DNA of 64,000 nt from Dryas octopetala. Taxonomy: Eukaryota > Streptophyta > Magnoliopsida > Rosales > Rosaceae. The translations under genes were made by a program, and so were the position numbers. The notes under the pieces were generated by a model. That model did not search any database. It saw only the letters and a program-made list of their open reading frames with translations, and was not told the DNA's origin. Position 1 is the first letter of the stretch, and every line of letters begins with the position of its first letter. Positions 1-13,189 of the stretch are shown here, piece after piece. The stretch lies in assembly GCA_963921425.1 (NCBI GenBank), contig OY992833.1, positions 3,288,501 through 3,352,500 of the forward strand, written 5' to 3'.

Positions 1-720
1 GGGTCCCCCAAGAGGAAGGTATGAATGTATGTGATGCTTACCCTTTACTTGCTTTCTTGCATATTTCCTTGGTTGTCGATCTGGACTTGACAGGACCGCC
101 CCCAAATTCCACGCTGGAACCCGGAGTGATCTTGTGAAATCCAACACCAACCGGGTGTTAGGCCCGCTAATCTCCACTGTAATCCAAAATTTATATCTGA
201 ATTTAAACAGAGCATAACTAAATAGAATTTTTGCAATATCAAATACATAAAAATCAAATAGGACGAGAATATTATGCCAACAATGTTGACGAACAAATGG
301 TGGGAAAAACTGATATCTCGACGTGGTGCGATCCGACCTCAGCGATCTTTAAAACCTGGGGGAAACGTAAAAAAAAATAAAACGTGAGAATAATCTCTGT
401 GAGTGGACAAAAATAAACTTTGAAACAAAACCCTTGAAAACCATTTGTAAAATTGCTCGTTTACTTTGAACTCATTTCTTAAAGATCCCCCAGTTTTAAA
501 ACCATTTTTCAACTCTATTTTTAAATCATCTCAAAACTGTAATTCGAACTCTGAAGAACGAATAGTACTCTCAAGTTGTAAAACTGTTAAAATATCTTAA
601 AGAAAACACAATGCTCTACTAAAACTGTCATTTAAAATATTTTTGAAGTAAATTCATTTTTCAAAATACTCCACAAACTGAAACCTCAATCACACCACAC
701 TAGTATCCGGGAAACTACTG

Positions 721-995
721 GTCATACATTGCCGAGTTATCTCTAGACAAGTGCAGAGCAATATGTGATGTTAGTCATACACCGTCGATTACGCAAGTGC
801 AGAGCAATATGTCATGCTGGTCATACACCGCCAACTAGGCAAGTGCAGAGCAAATGCTGGTCATACACCACCGAGTTATCTCGAGGCGAGTGCAGAGCAA
901 TATATAATGTTGGTCATACACCGCCGACTGGGCAAGTGCAGAGCAAATACTGGTCATACATCGTCGAGTCATCTTTAGGCGAGTGCAGAGCAATT
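721..995. repeat. Tandem repeat, 46-47 bp unit, six copies, inside the LTR
   Basis: The motif GTGCAGAGCA recurs at 751, 797, 843, 890, 936 and 983, spacing 46, 46, 47, 46 and 47. Each unit also holds GGTCATACACCG or a close variant. The reverse complement resembles the tandem array at about 52793-53030 in the other LTR. Confidence 0.9.
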
Positions 996-2841
996 CTATA
1001 CCTACTGAGGAGGGTACTAATATGGCAGTTTGAAACTGGTTTTGGATATCTCAATAAACCACATCTCAGGAATACTCATCCAGATAAAAACTGGTAATAT
1101 AATTCTTTCAATAAATCCGTTAAAATAAAATCATTCTCAAATCATGAAAACTGCTAAATCCAAATCATTTCCAAAGGACGGAAATTCAATGATAAAACTT
1201 CCCCAAAATAATGCTAAAAACCATTTCCAGAAACTATCCATATGAAAACCATGTAATGCAACCCTAAACTCATCATTTACCCATATCAAAATATTTAAGT
1301 AACAAATGATTTTCAAACTTATGCAATCCAACAAATCTCAAAACAACTCATAAATCATTAATCGAAAATACCAAGCTAGTTAATCATAAATTTAAGCTTC
1401 CAAACAATAATAGTAAATCATTTTTATTTTCCTCTTTTCAATATGGATAAACGTGCACTAATTTGTTTAAATCCTTCAGTTAATTTAGCATGTAATAACT
1501 AAATAACTTTCTTTAAATAAATAAATCATAAATTGCATAAAACATTTATCAAACGAAGTCCACTCACAGTTTACTCCGAACTACACTGAATCCTTTATGA
1601 AATTGATTTCTACTCACGACTCCTCACTTGTTTGTCACTAAAATAGCCGAGAGATGAAACTATATCGACCTAATATAAAAACACGTCTACTTTAATAATT
1701 TGGGAAATTAGATATACGAATTTCGAGTAACAAGGTAAAATGATCGTTATGCCCTTATAATCGAACGGGGTCTAAGTTTTTGTTTCAATAAAAATTTCTA
1801 ATCTGGTCAACACCACTCACCAATATCAAGACTTAATATCTTCCTCAAATAACAATTTCAGTTTCCCAACCAATTTAAACCAACATTTCTTATTCTCTTC
1901 ATAATCAATATAAATCATAATAATACCAAGATATAAATAATAATCCTTAAATCATACCAATACTTCTTCAAAAATTAATTAGATCCTTATGGCCGAACGA
2001 TTGTCTAATCATCAATCAATAACCTCGATAATAGACATTTCTCATCTAATTAGTAATTAATCTCAGGGCATCTCTATAATTCCCAATTAATCCTTTAGAC
2101 TCAAAATCATCATCAATCGATTCTCATGATCCAGTCCTACACTTAGCCTCCTTTAACATATAACAACAAATGACACAAAACATACAATTCACTCATGGTA
2201 CTCTACAATACAATCCAATAAGTTTCACTCACCGTCCAACTTGTGAAAAGACAGAATTACCCTTTAGGCGCCTTTGCTCGGATCTCTAATCCGGCAGCAT
2301 GATGTCATTGGGAATAAGATTTTCCAAACCCGTGCACCAATACGCAATAGGGATCCTGGGATTGGCCTCTAGGAGTCCTAGGGAGGCTGATTAACAAGAG
2401 AAACCACCCAACCCGCTGCCACAAGTGGTGGTTCCGACGGGGGCAGCAGCAACAAAACTTAGAGGATCGTTTTTCAAAACTGGACCGACGGCCAAAAGTC
2501 TTCGGAAATGGCCAAAATCGATGATGGAAGCCGACGACTGAGTTTGACTTCTCGAGCTCATTGCTCTGTCGTGAAGCATCATCGAAGTAAGAGGACACCA
2601 CGGCTAAACTCGCTATGATGAGAGGAACAAAAGCCAGTGGGTCTGACCGCCCAAATCTAATTGGAAAAGTCAGATCGACGGCAAGGGTTTGAATCGAGTC
2701 AGGGCTAGGTTTCGGGTTTCAGGGCTTTTCTGAGTTAAATGGAGACCAAGGGTAGAGGGAGGAGAATGCGGCAATGGCAGGGAGCCAAAGCCTGACACCA
2801 GCCGCCGTCAGACTTGGTTTTACGCGCCGGTGGGAGGGGCG

Positions 2842-2843
<2 letters not shown>

Positions 2844-2898
<55 letters not shown>
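2844..2898. repeat. (GA)n microsatellite
   Basis: Uninterrupted GA run of about 27 units inside the LTR, followed by imperfect GA-rich sequence to about 2937. Confidence 0.95.
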
Positions 2899-2911
<13 letters not shown>

Positions 2912-3265
2912 CGGGGAGAGAGGAGAGAGAGAGTGAGAAAATCTGATTTTTGGGTATTTAAAACCCACTTCTGTAAATTTATAAAATTGCCCTTCACTAC
3001 ATATCTCCATATCTCTCAAACTGTAACTCGGATCAATGCGTGCTACGTGTCTACGAACTTGTGGACTCGAGACCTTCTAGTGGGCCCAAAGTCAAAAGCG
3101 AAAGCCCACTAGAATAAAAATTCAACTTTTGGGTCAAAGAAATTTTAAAAGAAAATTAAAAATTAAAACACAATCTTTTTATTTCTCAAATCAAGTCTCT
3201 AATTCTTTAAAATAAATTCTCAAAATATTGAAAATAAATCTTGAAAAAAAATACGGGGTCTCACA

Positions 3266-3465
3266 ATTTAAAAACATACCACCTTTAATTGATAAGTTTT
3301 GAATAGCGTAAATCAATTCCAGTGAAAATACCGAATAAATTCTTAAAACACTTCCAAAGTAATTTAGTAAAATTTTTTCCGAGGTCTTTCAAATTTCATT
3401 TCCTTATAAAATTTCTTAAAATGAACAAATTTAAATTTCCAAGAAATCTGGGTCGGGTCGTTACA
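3266..3465 (-). mobile_element. 5' end of a second LTR, interrupted by the LTR at 88-3265
   Basis: On the minus strand it starts TGTAACGACCCGACCC, the same 16 bases that open the solo LTR at 50629. Similarity ends at 3265 where the next LTR begins, so the neighbour either inserted here or joined through rearrangement. Confidence 0.6.
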
Positions 3466-4020
3466 GGACTGATGTGTCTAAGCGCAGCACTCTCACATCT
3501 TGTTTGGCATCCACAAGGTCTCTAAGTCCTTTACCATGTTCTTTTGCTTCTGTCATTGGGTCCTTGCTTTCTTTTCTTTTGTTGTTTATTGCCTCTTGTT
3601 AAATTGTAATATATTTCGAACATCTCTAGTACTTGTGATTGGTGTCTTTGTTTTGTAAAATATTTTCTAAACATGATCTTTAAAGACATCACGTTGTTAG
3701 GGTCGTTTTGTAAACTCATTACCCTAACAGGTTGGGTTTTTAATGTAAAATATTTTGAAGAGCGTTTATATTAGATCATGTGTGCAATTTAACTCTAATC
3801 CAACCCGTATTTTATTTAACAAAAAAGCTTAACTATTCTATAAAAATTTTGGGAATATAACGCTCAAGTTATGGGTAATATATTCTTGGGAAACCTTAGT
3901 ACGGGTGCCGCTGTGATAATTTCAAATTGGAACGGCACATTGTTGAGCATTAATACTCAACTACTCCATATCATACAACACTGATAATTTACATATCATA
4001 CACTTTCTCTGACAACTACT
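3466..4020. other. AT-rich stretch without a recognised feature
   Basis: I see no convincing coding region, RNA gene or repeat boundary here. Confidence 0.5.
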
Positions 4021-4029
4021 CCATACTCA

Positions 4030-4650
4030 ACAAATTGTGGCGTAGACCGAGAACATATATACACATTTCATATGGTGTTGAATGCCCCATCCTTCAGTTT
4101 GAAAGAAATTATGCCTTTTCCCTTGACTGGCATTTTTGCAACATTAGCAAACGTAATCTTATTTTTCAGTTCAAGAAATAGCTTCTTGTGTCCACACATG
4201 ATTTATGCATCCTGTATCCAAGAAGCAACTAATTTTTCTCACTGTCACTCACCGCATTGTATGCCAGCAAAAAAGTATCCTCTTTGTCATTATCATTCTC
4301 TGCAATCTTGGCTTGGAAATTCTTATTTTCAGAATTCTTCCACTTGCACTCATTTTTATAATGGTCATATCTTTGACAATTGAAACACTTGACATTGGAT
4401 TTATCATGTGGTTGGCTCCAAGCTTTACCTCTTCCTCTTCTTGCTCCAAATGTATTTTGTGATCCTCTCTTGTGGGTTTGAATTTTGATTTCTCGAAATT
4501 GATTTTACTTTATTATGGGACTTCTCATTTCTTTCATATTTAAGGCTCATGTGCGTCTGCAATGCTTCTTCAATTGCAATCTCCGACTTCTCTTTCAATA
4601 TTTGTTCATAAGCCTACAAGAACCCATTAACTCCTCTACGATCATCTATA
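4030..4650 (-). pseudogene. Decayed Copia retrotransposon gag-protease fragment
   Basis: Minus-strand translation gives a Gag-like piece (AYEQILKEKSEIAIEEALQT at about 4560-4620), then a CCHC zinc knuckle CFNCQRYDHYKNEC (about 4345-4390), then an aspartic protease start with FLDTGC and INHV (about 4200-4230). After INHV the frame shifts by one base; the continuation with GHKKLFLELKNKITFANVAK lies in another frame. Stops are present between the knuckle and the protease. This order is that of Ty1/Copia gag-pol. No integrase or reverse transcriptase follows, so it is a dead fragment, cut upstream by the foldback element that begins near 4660. Confidence 0.8.
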
Positions 4651-4659
4651 AAATATGAA

Positions 4660-5361
4660 GGGAGGTGATTTTTGCACTCCACTTTTCTCCTTTTACACTC
4701 CCTTCTAATTTTTATAATTATTTTTTATATTTTTAACTACTCGTATTTTCAAGTCTACCCTTTTTTTTTGTTACGTTGTCTCACCTCATAATCAGTTACA
4801 AAAGCAACTCCATCATTGGTGAAGATGGGTTTTAATTTACATGTTAACTGGTGAAGGCTTTCGTTGACATGCATGCCTATCTGAGCATATCATTCAATGT
4901 TAATAAGTAATATATATAACTAGTCATGCTCTGGTTAAGATGTTACTTCTCTATTTTGTTGAAAAATCCAATCTGTTTTCTTGATTAAATGAAAAATAAA
5001 AATCATTTGAAAGATGAGTTAATTCTCCTGGTTTGGGTGGGTGTGGGTGGGTCATGTTTCTCCTCTCTCAAAAACCCCTCCTCTTTTTTCATGTATTTGG
5101 TTGTAGAAACCTTAAATTTGAAGGGAGAAACACTTATGAGGTCAAATGATTGTGAGAGGAGAAAGTGAAAGAGGGGGAATATTTGAGGAACATGCAGAAG
5201 AAATATAGTTCGTGAGTGAGAAAAGAGGAAGAAGATGAATGAATGATGAATTTAATTAAAAGGGTAGACTTGGAAATATAGGTGATTAAAAATATAAAAT
5301 GTAATAAAAAAATTAGAAAGAGTGCATAAGGACAAAAATGAAGTACGAAAAATCGCCTCCC
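4660..5361. mobile_element. Foldback MITE with inverted repeats of about 110 bp
   Basis: The left arm (4660-4770) starts GGGAGGTGATTTTTGCACT and runs to AAGTCTACCC. The right arm (5250-5361) is its imperfect reverse complement. The interior has no gene. I could not fix a clean target duplication, so the superfamily is uncertain (Mutator-like is possible). Confidence 0.7.
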
Positions 5362-5665
5362 AATACAAAAACACAAATTGTTAAATTAAAAGGCAGCAGT
5401 TCTCAAGTCAAAATACAAAACGACATACTTCCGAATTCATTTAAAGGATACTCAAAAGACACATAATAAAATAACTTAGGGTACGTGAGATAAGCAAATG
5501 ACAGATGGGTGAGATTGGTTCAATTCCAACATCTCGTAATTAAATCCAAACTTGACGTCTTGAATGCCACATGATCTTCTCGATCAAGGGGAGCATGTCT
5601 TTTGGACTATGGAGAAAAGGTATGATTTTGTAGTTGGTAGTCCATGAGTGCACTAACATGTGTAA

Positions 5666-6353
5666 GGCTCCGTTTGGGATTGTGGTGGAGGACCCAAAAG
5701 CTGCTGTGGATAACAATTCTCAATCACCTACAGCATTTTTGGTGTTTGGTAAAAAAATTAAAAACTGTTTTTTCCCACAATTCTCAACTCCCCACAACAA
5801 AAACAGAAAGCAGGTTTCTAGGTGCTTTTGAAAGCTGCAGTGAATCAAAGCAACAATGAATATTTTATTTTACTCATAATACCCTCATTGATTTCTATAT
5901 TTTTAATTTGTTTATTTAAATTAAAAAATATGTCTATTGTTAGTTATATTTTATATTGTAATAATTAATTATGATATTTTATTTGTACGATTAAAATTAT
6001 AATATACCTAAAAAAATAATAGGCATACTTACTGAATAATGTTGTTCTTAGAAAAATTAATGCTAATAAAAATTTGTAGCCAAAAATTTAAAAAACAAGT
6101 AAAAAATATTTTATTTTTACCAAACAAATAAGTGAAAAACACGTTTAGTATCATGTCTATTTTAATAATTATACACAGTCACATCACTTTTACATTAACA
6201 TTTACCAAACACTTTGATACTGTTTTTTGCACTCACAGCATTTTTGAAAACATATTTTACCAAACACTCAGCTGCTTTACTTCACAGCTGACTTTACTTC
6301 ACAACTGTTTTACTTCACAGCTATTTTTCCTCACAATAATACCAAACTGGCTC
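5666..6353. mobile_element. Tourist/Harbinger-like MITE with TAA target duplication
   Basis: The ends are GGCTCCGTTTGGGATTGTG and, reverse-complemented, GAGCCAGTTTGGTATTATTG. TAA lies directly outside both ends (5663-5665 and 6354-6356), the 3-bp duplication expected for PIF/Harbinger elements. The interior is AT-rich and non-coding, 688 bp in all. Confidence 0.75.
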
Positions 6354-6356
6354 TAA

Positions 6357-7568
6357 GTGTTATCAGTGTAAAAAGAAGAGAACTCTTTTTGGGCGAAGGT
6401 ATGAATGAAATGATGATGTTGTCACCATGTCATTGTAGGCGTTGGTGAGTGTTAGGAGATATTGGTTATTGGTTAAGAAAAAAGATTGAGTTTTGGGGAG
6501 ATGGAGGTTTGTTCCTTTGTGGGTTGGTGATGGGCAACTTGGTCATTTCATGCATACCAACCCAATAGATGTGGTTTTGTGGACATAATTTCCTTTCCAC
6601 AGCTTTTGTAGATGTGGGTGTGAGTGCACTTTCAATTAGAATGATGACCTATAATTACCAAATCTTATCTCTTATTTAATTATTGATTACTATGTTTTCT
6701 TGGCATATAAAAGTAAAAGTTGTTTATTCAAACGAGTGGACTGTGATAGGAGGATTGGACCATTGACCGCACCTCACCAAACACACACCAACCCCTTCTA
6801 AGAGTTTTTGGGAAGACAGATCAGACTATACAGCTTGTGCACTACTCCTCAAGGAATGCAGGAATATAAATAAATATACAAGATTATTAAAATAATGGAA
6901 AATTACAAATAATTTGCAAGTTATATATTAGTCAATACCTAATTTGATATCTCTTAATAGTCAATTGCATATTATCATAAATTACATAACACTCAATGGC
7001 CTAGCCCATTGCTTTAGTTAATTTAAATATTCATTGTGTTCAATTACTATTTTGCCCTTATGTTATTTTTCTTATTTTTACACCGGAAATTTTACGCTTT
7101 TCTCTCTCTCTCTCTCTCACACACTGCTTTCCTTCACCTCACTACCTAGTTGCCGGAGGGCTTCAGAGTCGTCGTCGGCAACAACGATCTCTGTAACACT
7201 TGGTGGAGCATGTCCATAAGCTTCGTTTGATTGCCGAAAAACCATAGGAAAAGAAAAGAAAATGAAAGTTAGGGCTCAAATTTTTGTTTTTTCTTCCTAT
7301 TATTTCTCGGAAGGCAATCAAAATTCTAGATTCAGTGAGGGCTTGATCTTCGTCTTCAACAAGGTTTAAAATGTTTTTTATTTTGGTGAAATTTCTAGAT
7401 TTAGAGCTCAATTTCAATTTTTGCTACCCTCCATAATTAGTAGTTTTTGGCAAAAGTAATTAGTAGTTTTAAGGAGCTCAAAATTATTTGTTTCGGTAGT
7501 TGGTCGTATTGTCATAGTTTACAAATTTTACATATTTTTCTAAATTTATGGTTAACATGGTGTGGCAT
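6357..7568. other. Intergenic, no gene recognised
   Basis: AT-rich sequence with a short CT run near 7100-7120. Short open frames here show no codon pattern or motif I recognise. Confidence 0.5.
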
Positions 7569-7571
7569 TTA

Positions 7572-8270
7572 GGGCACGTTTACTTACCCGTAATCGGAAT
7601 GGGCATAAATTAGAATCGGAGTGAAGAATAATCGGAGTGAGCAGGAATCAGAGTCAGACATTCCTATTAACGTGCTTATTAACTGTCAAGAATTAGAATA
7701 AGAAACAACATGATTTCCAAACACTTGTTTACTTATTTGTAGGAATCATAATCAAAACCAGTTTGATTACTAAAATGCCCTTACACAAAATTAAATATGT
7801 TTTATGATACTCACAATTTTTAAAATGCCTAAAAATAAAGTTTACCTCAAATATTTTGCAAAACTTTTAAATAAAAAATATTTTTCATACTTTTATTTAT
7901 GGCGAAGAAAAAAATTAAAATTATCTTCAATTATTCCCTCAATTCCCTTTTATTTATGGCGAAGAAAAAAAATTAAAATTATTTAAGGTTGAGGGCAATT
8001 TTGTAAGGGTGAGGGTAGTTTTGGCATGAAAAATTCTATTATCATTCTCTCTTCTCTAATCTGGACCCCCTATGGAATTCAATTTCTCCAAGAGAAGGAA
8101 TTCAATTCCTTATTTCATGTGGGCCTCACACTCTTTCTTATTCCAATATGTGTAAGTAAACAAGAGAATCGGAATGAGAATGACTCTCAAATGTAAGTAA
8201 ACACATGAATGAGAATTACTCACATTCTTCTCATTCTTCCCATTCCGATTACGGATAAGTAAACATGCCC
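7572..8270. mobile_element. Tourist/Harbinger-like MITE with TTA target duplication
   Basis: Terminal inverted repeats of about 32 bp: GGGCACGTTTACTTACCCG at the left, GGGCATGTTTACTTATCCG from the right on the other strand, both continuing TAATCGGAATGGG. TTA flanks both ends (7569-7571, 8271-8273). Inside is a direct repeat of TTTATTTATGGCGAAGAAAA near 7893 and 7949. 699 bp, no gene. Confidence 0.88.
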
Positions 8271-8273
8271 TTA

Positions 8274-8673
8274 GATGTTATTATAGTTTTCGCATAATAT
8301 AAATCAAGGACATTTTTGCGTCGAATTTATTGTGGTTTCTTAGAAGGAAGAGTCACCTAAATTTTGAAAAAAGATGGTTTTTGGTGGTGTGGTAACACCT
8401 GCAGCCGTGAATATCTGTTTAAAAATTGGTAGTTCATGAAGTAGAGAACTAGCAATTTGAGTTGGTAATGCAATCTTTAATTATTCTAATTTTATTTGAA
8501 CTCATGTAGTTGATGGATCGTTACTTACGATGAAGAAAGGCAGTTCTTTTCTTCTCTGCGTTTCTAGTTTCTTTTTATATATTTTTTCGTAATTCTCAGA
8601 CAGTTAATATGCATTTCTCCATATGAGAGTATATGTGCCGTTGTGTGTTTGCACGCTTGGACACTTTAGACAC
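8274..8673. other. Intergenic spacer, nothing recognised
   Basis: AT-rich sequence between two MITEs, with no feature I can support. Confidence 0.5.
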
Positions 8674-8676
8674 TTA

Positions 8677-9436
8677 GGGCATGTTTGGTACTTCGTATTA
8701 GACTATGGATAGGAGTAAATAGTCTATGTTAGTTGTTTGGTGTCAATTTGTATTAATTAATTACCTAACTATGTAAACTGGACTGGGCTTTTAATACTCT
8801 TCTTACCTGACTAACTAATACAACTCACACACCTAGGATTAGATAATACACGCTTAATTATAAAAAATTGGGAAAACAAAAACACGCTGAAAACCAACAG
8901 ATGCTCTTTTCATCCTTTTCTCCCTAAGGTTCTTCTCTGCTATATTCTCCACAGGTTATTCTCTTTACTCTTCTCTAGGTATCCTTCTCTCACTCTTTCT
9001 CTCTCTCTCTCTCATACTCTCTCCAATATGCTTCTTCTTGCTTCTTCTTTGTTCTTCTCTCTTCATCTTCTCTTTCTTTATATATTTCCTTTTTTATACT
9101 TGGTGTCTGATTATTTTTTTTATCCTTTATTTTAGATTTATTCAATAGATCCGTTTATTACATTTTTTTGGAAATTAGGTTACAATTTTTTCTTCAAAGT
9201 TTTTCTTGGGCAGTGTTTTTCTTCAATTTCCACTAAGTTATCAAAAAAATTTAAAAAAAAAATAGTCTAATTTGCTATCCGACAACACCAAACACAGTAC
9301 AACTTATTCAGACTATTTATCCAGAACAGTACCAAACACCTGATAATATTCTGAATAAACAGTCAGTACTCTCCGGAACAGATTAATACTATCCGATAGA
9401 AATTAGTCAGTACAGTCCGACGTACCAAACGAACCC
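8677..9436. mobile_element. Tourist/Harbinger-like MITE with TTA target duplication
   Basis: The left end GGGCATGTTTGGTACTTCG pairs with the right end GGGTTCGTTTGGTACGTCG (other strand). TTA occurs directly outside both ends (8674-8676, 9437-9439). 760 bp, non-coding, CT-rich around 8990-9070. Confidence 0.82.
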
Positions 9437-9439
9437 TTA

Positions 9440-10322
9440 AGGTAACTGCTTGATGTATTATTTTATTGACTAATTACTTTTGCTACCCTCCCTACTTTTG
9501 ATCATCCACTTCAGCAAGATTTTAATTTTTTTTTTATTTTGGTGTAATTTCTATATTTATAGCTCAATTTCAATTTTTTTTGTTAGGATTTCAATCGATT
9601 GCCTTATATCAAACAATTTATGTATGTTTTTTTGTGCCTAATTTGGTGGATTTGGTGATGGTTCTGTTATGTAGGTGATGGTTGGAGTTAGATCTAGAAT
9701 GAACTTTATATGATCGATTGCTCAGACAAAAACTGTTTGACTGTGTCTGTTTTAAATTGTTTACAGTCTAATAGTATATGTTTCATTTATTTTACATATT
9801 TTGATTTACTTTGTTTTGCTACTTTGAATTTAAATTCAATGTATCTTGATTTTGTGTTTATAAAGGTTTTAAGGGTGGTGTTGGGTGTAGAATATGCATG
9901 TCAAAGCTTATATTTTTGCAAATATTGTCTGTTAGCCACTATTTAACCTTTGGTGACTATCTGACAGTGTATGTGTAATTATGTTGTTTTCGCATACTGT
10001 CACACAGTCACAGATTGATTTCGTTGTTTTCGTGCACTATCATACAATCATTGTTTTGGTTTTTTTTATTTAGTCGTGGCTTGTTATTAATGTTTTTGAA
10101 GTTTGTGTGCTCTTTAATTTGTTGGTTTCAAACACTGTGATACAGTCACTGATTTGAAAGAAATGAGTTTATAATTATGACTGTCGGATAATATTTGTTT
10201 TATTTAGTTTGTAATTCAGATTTAATTTGTTTCTTTCTTTTTATTTTAAGTTCAGTTTATCTTCATTTTGAGTTTATAAGAATTTTAAGGGTGGTTGTAG
10301 GTTGTGCAGGGTATAGAATAGG
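9440..10322. other. AT-rich intergenic DNA
   Basis: No gene recognised. Fragments related to CAGTCAC and ACTGTCTGACA recur here and again at 11.1-11.8 kb, suggesting an old degenerate repeat. Confidence 0.4.
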
Positions 10323-10331
10323 CATGTTGGA

Positions 10332-10673
10332 AGAGTTATTTACACTTACACCCCCCTGAGATTTATCGTCTTTTTGCATACACCCCCTGAGGTTTCAAAA
10401 CTGTTGCATATAACCCCATGCAAGAGAAAACAATAAATAAACAAACAATAAGATATTTGTATTGAGGTTGGACCTTATACCTTGAGTAATCTTATTAGGT
10501 CATTCCACCCCCTTAGCATGCCTTTTTACATACCTTCTCATCATTTTTGTCTCACTGTAGGGGGTTATGTGCAACAGTTTTGAAACCTCAGGGGGTGTAT
10601 GTGTAATTTTTGAAACCTAGGAGGTGTATGTGAAAAAACGATAAACCTCAGGAGATGTAAGTGTAAATAACTC
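10332..10673. mobile_element. Mutator-like MITE with 9-bp target duplication
   Basis: Long inverted repeats of roughly 100 bp: the left reads AGAGTTATTTACACTTACA and continues through ACCCCCTGAGGTTTCAAAAC; the right is its reverse complement. CATGTTGGA stands at 10323-10331 and again at 10674-10682, a perfect 9-bp duplication as in Mutator-superfamily insertions. 342 bp, non-coding. Confidence 0.9.
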
Positions 10674-11099
10674 CATGTTGGAGCTTATGACTTAGGGTTT
10701 AGGTGAAACACAAACTTAGTACAAATTTAATTATGCATGGTAGTCTCTTTATAATTGGGGTTGAAGGTTTATAAATGACGTTTAGGGTTTAGAAATGAGG
10801 ATTAGGACTTAGATTGGGGTTTGAAGCATATGGCTTAGGGTTTAGGTCCCGGGAGCCCATAACCCGGGAGCTAAACCTTAAGCAGTTTTGCTGCGTAGCA
10901 GTCAAACACAAAACAAATATTATTGTACAGTCACAAATTCAAAAATTTACATGCCTTCTAGTATTACATTGGTTTCTTAACAATGGTGTTTTGTACTCTG
11001 GATTTTATTTGAAATAGAATTGGTTTGTTTCTTCTCTTTTCATTTTTTTAATATATAGTATGTTTTCATTGTCATTTTAAATTGGTTTTATATTTACAT

Positions 11100-11545
11100 A
11101 GTCTCATATTCTGTCGTACAGTTACTAATTAAGTATATATATAGTAATGAAGGTTTGGATGATTCTTTGAATTTCAATGTCTATTACATAGTTACTGAAT
11201 TAGTTCTTGATGTATATGAAACTGTGTAGTATTGGTTTTGCATGTTCTTTATTAGTGTTGAATTTATTTTATGATTTGAAATTTTCTATCTCTTTTGCAC
11301 AGTTACTAAATGAGTTTGTATTTAGAAATGAAGTTTTGGTTGAATTTTTGAATTTTTCAGTGTCTTTTGCAAGTTACTGAATTAGTTTTATATATATGAA
11401 ACTGTGCAGTATTAGTTTTGCATGTTCTTTAGTAGTGTTGAATTAATTTTATGATTTGAAATTTTTAGTCTCTGTTGAAAAGTTAATTAATGAGTTTATC
11501 TTTATAAATGAAGTTTTAGATGATTCTTTAAATTTTTCACTGATT
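11100..11545. repeat. Direct repeats with a 180-bp period
   Basis: TTTTGCATGTTCTTTA and long flanking stretches recur exactly 180 bases apart (CATGTTCTTT at 11241 and 11421). The adjoining phrases with CAGTTACTAA and ATGAAGTTTT repeat with the same offset, giving about two and a half diverged copies. No coding capacity. Confidence 0.75.
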
Positions 11546-13185
11546 TTACTATTATTTTTTTGAAATAGAATTTGTATTTTTTATACAGTCACGACTTGTT
11601 GTTAATATTTTTAAAGTTTGTGTGGTAGTTTTTTTTTTCTTTCTAGTTTTAGATACAATGTGATGCAGTCACTAATTTGGAAAAAAATAAGTTTATAATT
11701 GTGACTGTCTAACAACGTCTGAATTTATATAGTATGTGAAATGAATTTATAATTGTGACTATCTGACAATATCTAAATTTATGTAGTATATGGTTTCTAA
11801 AAAACAAAATAAATGGTGACTACTTTAATATGTGTCCTGCAATCATAAGAGACAAATAAGGCTTAGTAAAAAATTACAATATATGCTAAATGCCCAAATA
11901 ATGATTGTCATTTCAGTAAGTGTCATGCAATCATGATAGATAAGACAATATATATATATATATATATGTATATATTGCAACATACAATGTGATTCACATT
12001 AAAAAAAATGTTGCAAATGTATGAAGATAAAAATGGACGAACAAGGCAAAGTAACTAATAATGGTGTTTTAAAAAAAAAAATTTATTACATTTTGACACG
12101 TGTCAGCATATGGTAGGTTTTGACTTATTTGGAATTTGATAAATTCCACATGTTGTTGACGTCATCAACAACATAGAAAGTAGTGGCAGAGGCTATAATA
12201 TTGTCTTTTCTTATCTCATGTTTTGTAATATTTATAATTTCATGTATTCCCTTTTGGTTAGTGTTATGAGATTTTGTAAATAGTTAAGTGACTAATGTGT
12301 AATTTTGAAAATTTTTATTGATTTATTTGTAAATGTCCATTAAAACAAACCTCAATAATTTTTATTAAAAAAAAAAAACAAATTAAAGACACATATTACT
12401 TCCTGTACCGTCCACTTTTAAGTGATATATATGCCCTTCCTTTTTCTTTGACATAATATTGTTGTTAGTCCCTAAGTAACAATATTTTAACAAAGTTTCA
12501 AACAAAATTATAAAACTTAAGTGCATGTATTAATTTTTCACATGGAATTACACGTAATAAAAGATCATTTTTATAAGGAAAAATATTATGCATCCTCAAA
12601 TTTGTGTCTTATTATGTGCCTTAATTACATGAAAAGTTTATATCATTTAAATTTAACTATTTTTTTTAATAAAAAATACTTTATTGAAGAAAACTAAACA
12701 GAGTTACAATCAAATTGAAGATGTTGTTGAAGTCATACAAGAGTTTTCCCCACCCAACTAAAAAGATCAACACAATGTAAAACAAAACAGGCAAAGAGCA
12801 TGTATTGTTCCATTACAATTATAGACACATACCTAACTACAACAAACCTCAAACAATTGAATCCAAAACTCTCTTAGCCTCCTCCAAAAGGTGCTCGTCA
12901 GGAGCTAAATCCTCCTTCATATTCTGAAATCGAATGAACTCCAAGAGAATAGAAGAAAACCCAAAACCCAAGACAAATCAGATCCCGTGCAAAAACGTCA
13001 ATCTCTACTTGTTGGGAGGAAGCAATACGACCAAGAGGGAGGGTCATAACCACTACAACCTCTCCGTCATGAACAATCGTACATGCACCACTCACCCCCA
13101 AAATGGGATCGAAAACACCATTTAGCCTAAAAACAACTGAAAACATAACAACAAGAAACTGGCTAGAGTTCATCTCTATTAACAA
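11546..13185. other. AT-rich intergenic DNA with MITE scraps and a TA microsatellite
   Basis: A TA run occurs at about 11949-11967. About 12283-12340 resembles one arm of the foldback MITE at 24554-24888. No gene is recognised. Around 12640-13180 short open frames on both strands lack known motifs. Confidence 0.45.
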
Positions 13186-13189
13186 AAAG

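Larger units (their letters stand above)
88..3265 (-). mobile_element. Large LTR (about 3.2 kb), minus orientation
   Basis: Read on the minus strand this begins TGTGAGACCCCG and ends GGTCCTGTCA, the TG...CA form of an LTR. It matches, in the same order, the better defined LTR at 50629-53767: similar start, a GA/CT-rich middle, a tandem array, a motif like CCCCCCAGGTT, and a similar end. No coding region, polypurine tract or primer site adjoins it, and the flanking 5 bases do not match (ggact against attta), so it is a solo LTR with eroded ends or a fragment. Gypsy-type affinity is inferred from size only. Confidence 0.65.

Noticed and set aside
2774..3112. 112-codon plus-strand frame with Arg-Glu repeats
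   Set aside because: It is the (GA)n microsatellite read in frame inside an LTR.
5134..5376. 80-codon hydrophobic minus-strand frame
   Set aside because: Inside the foldback MITE arm; AT-rich low-complexity translation.
12934..13185. Open frames on both strands near 13.0 kb as a gene
   Set aside because: No motifs, overlapping frames on opposite strands, adjacent to Copia debris.
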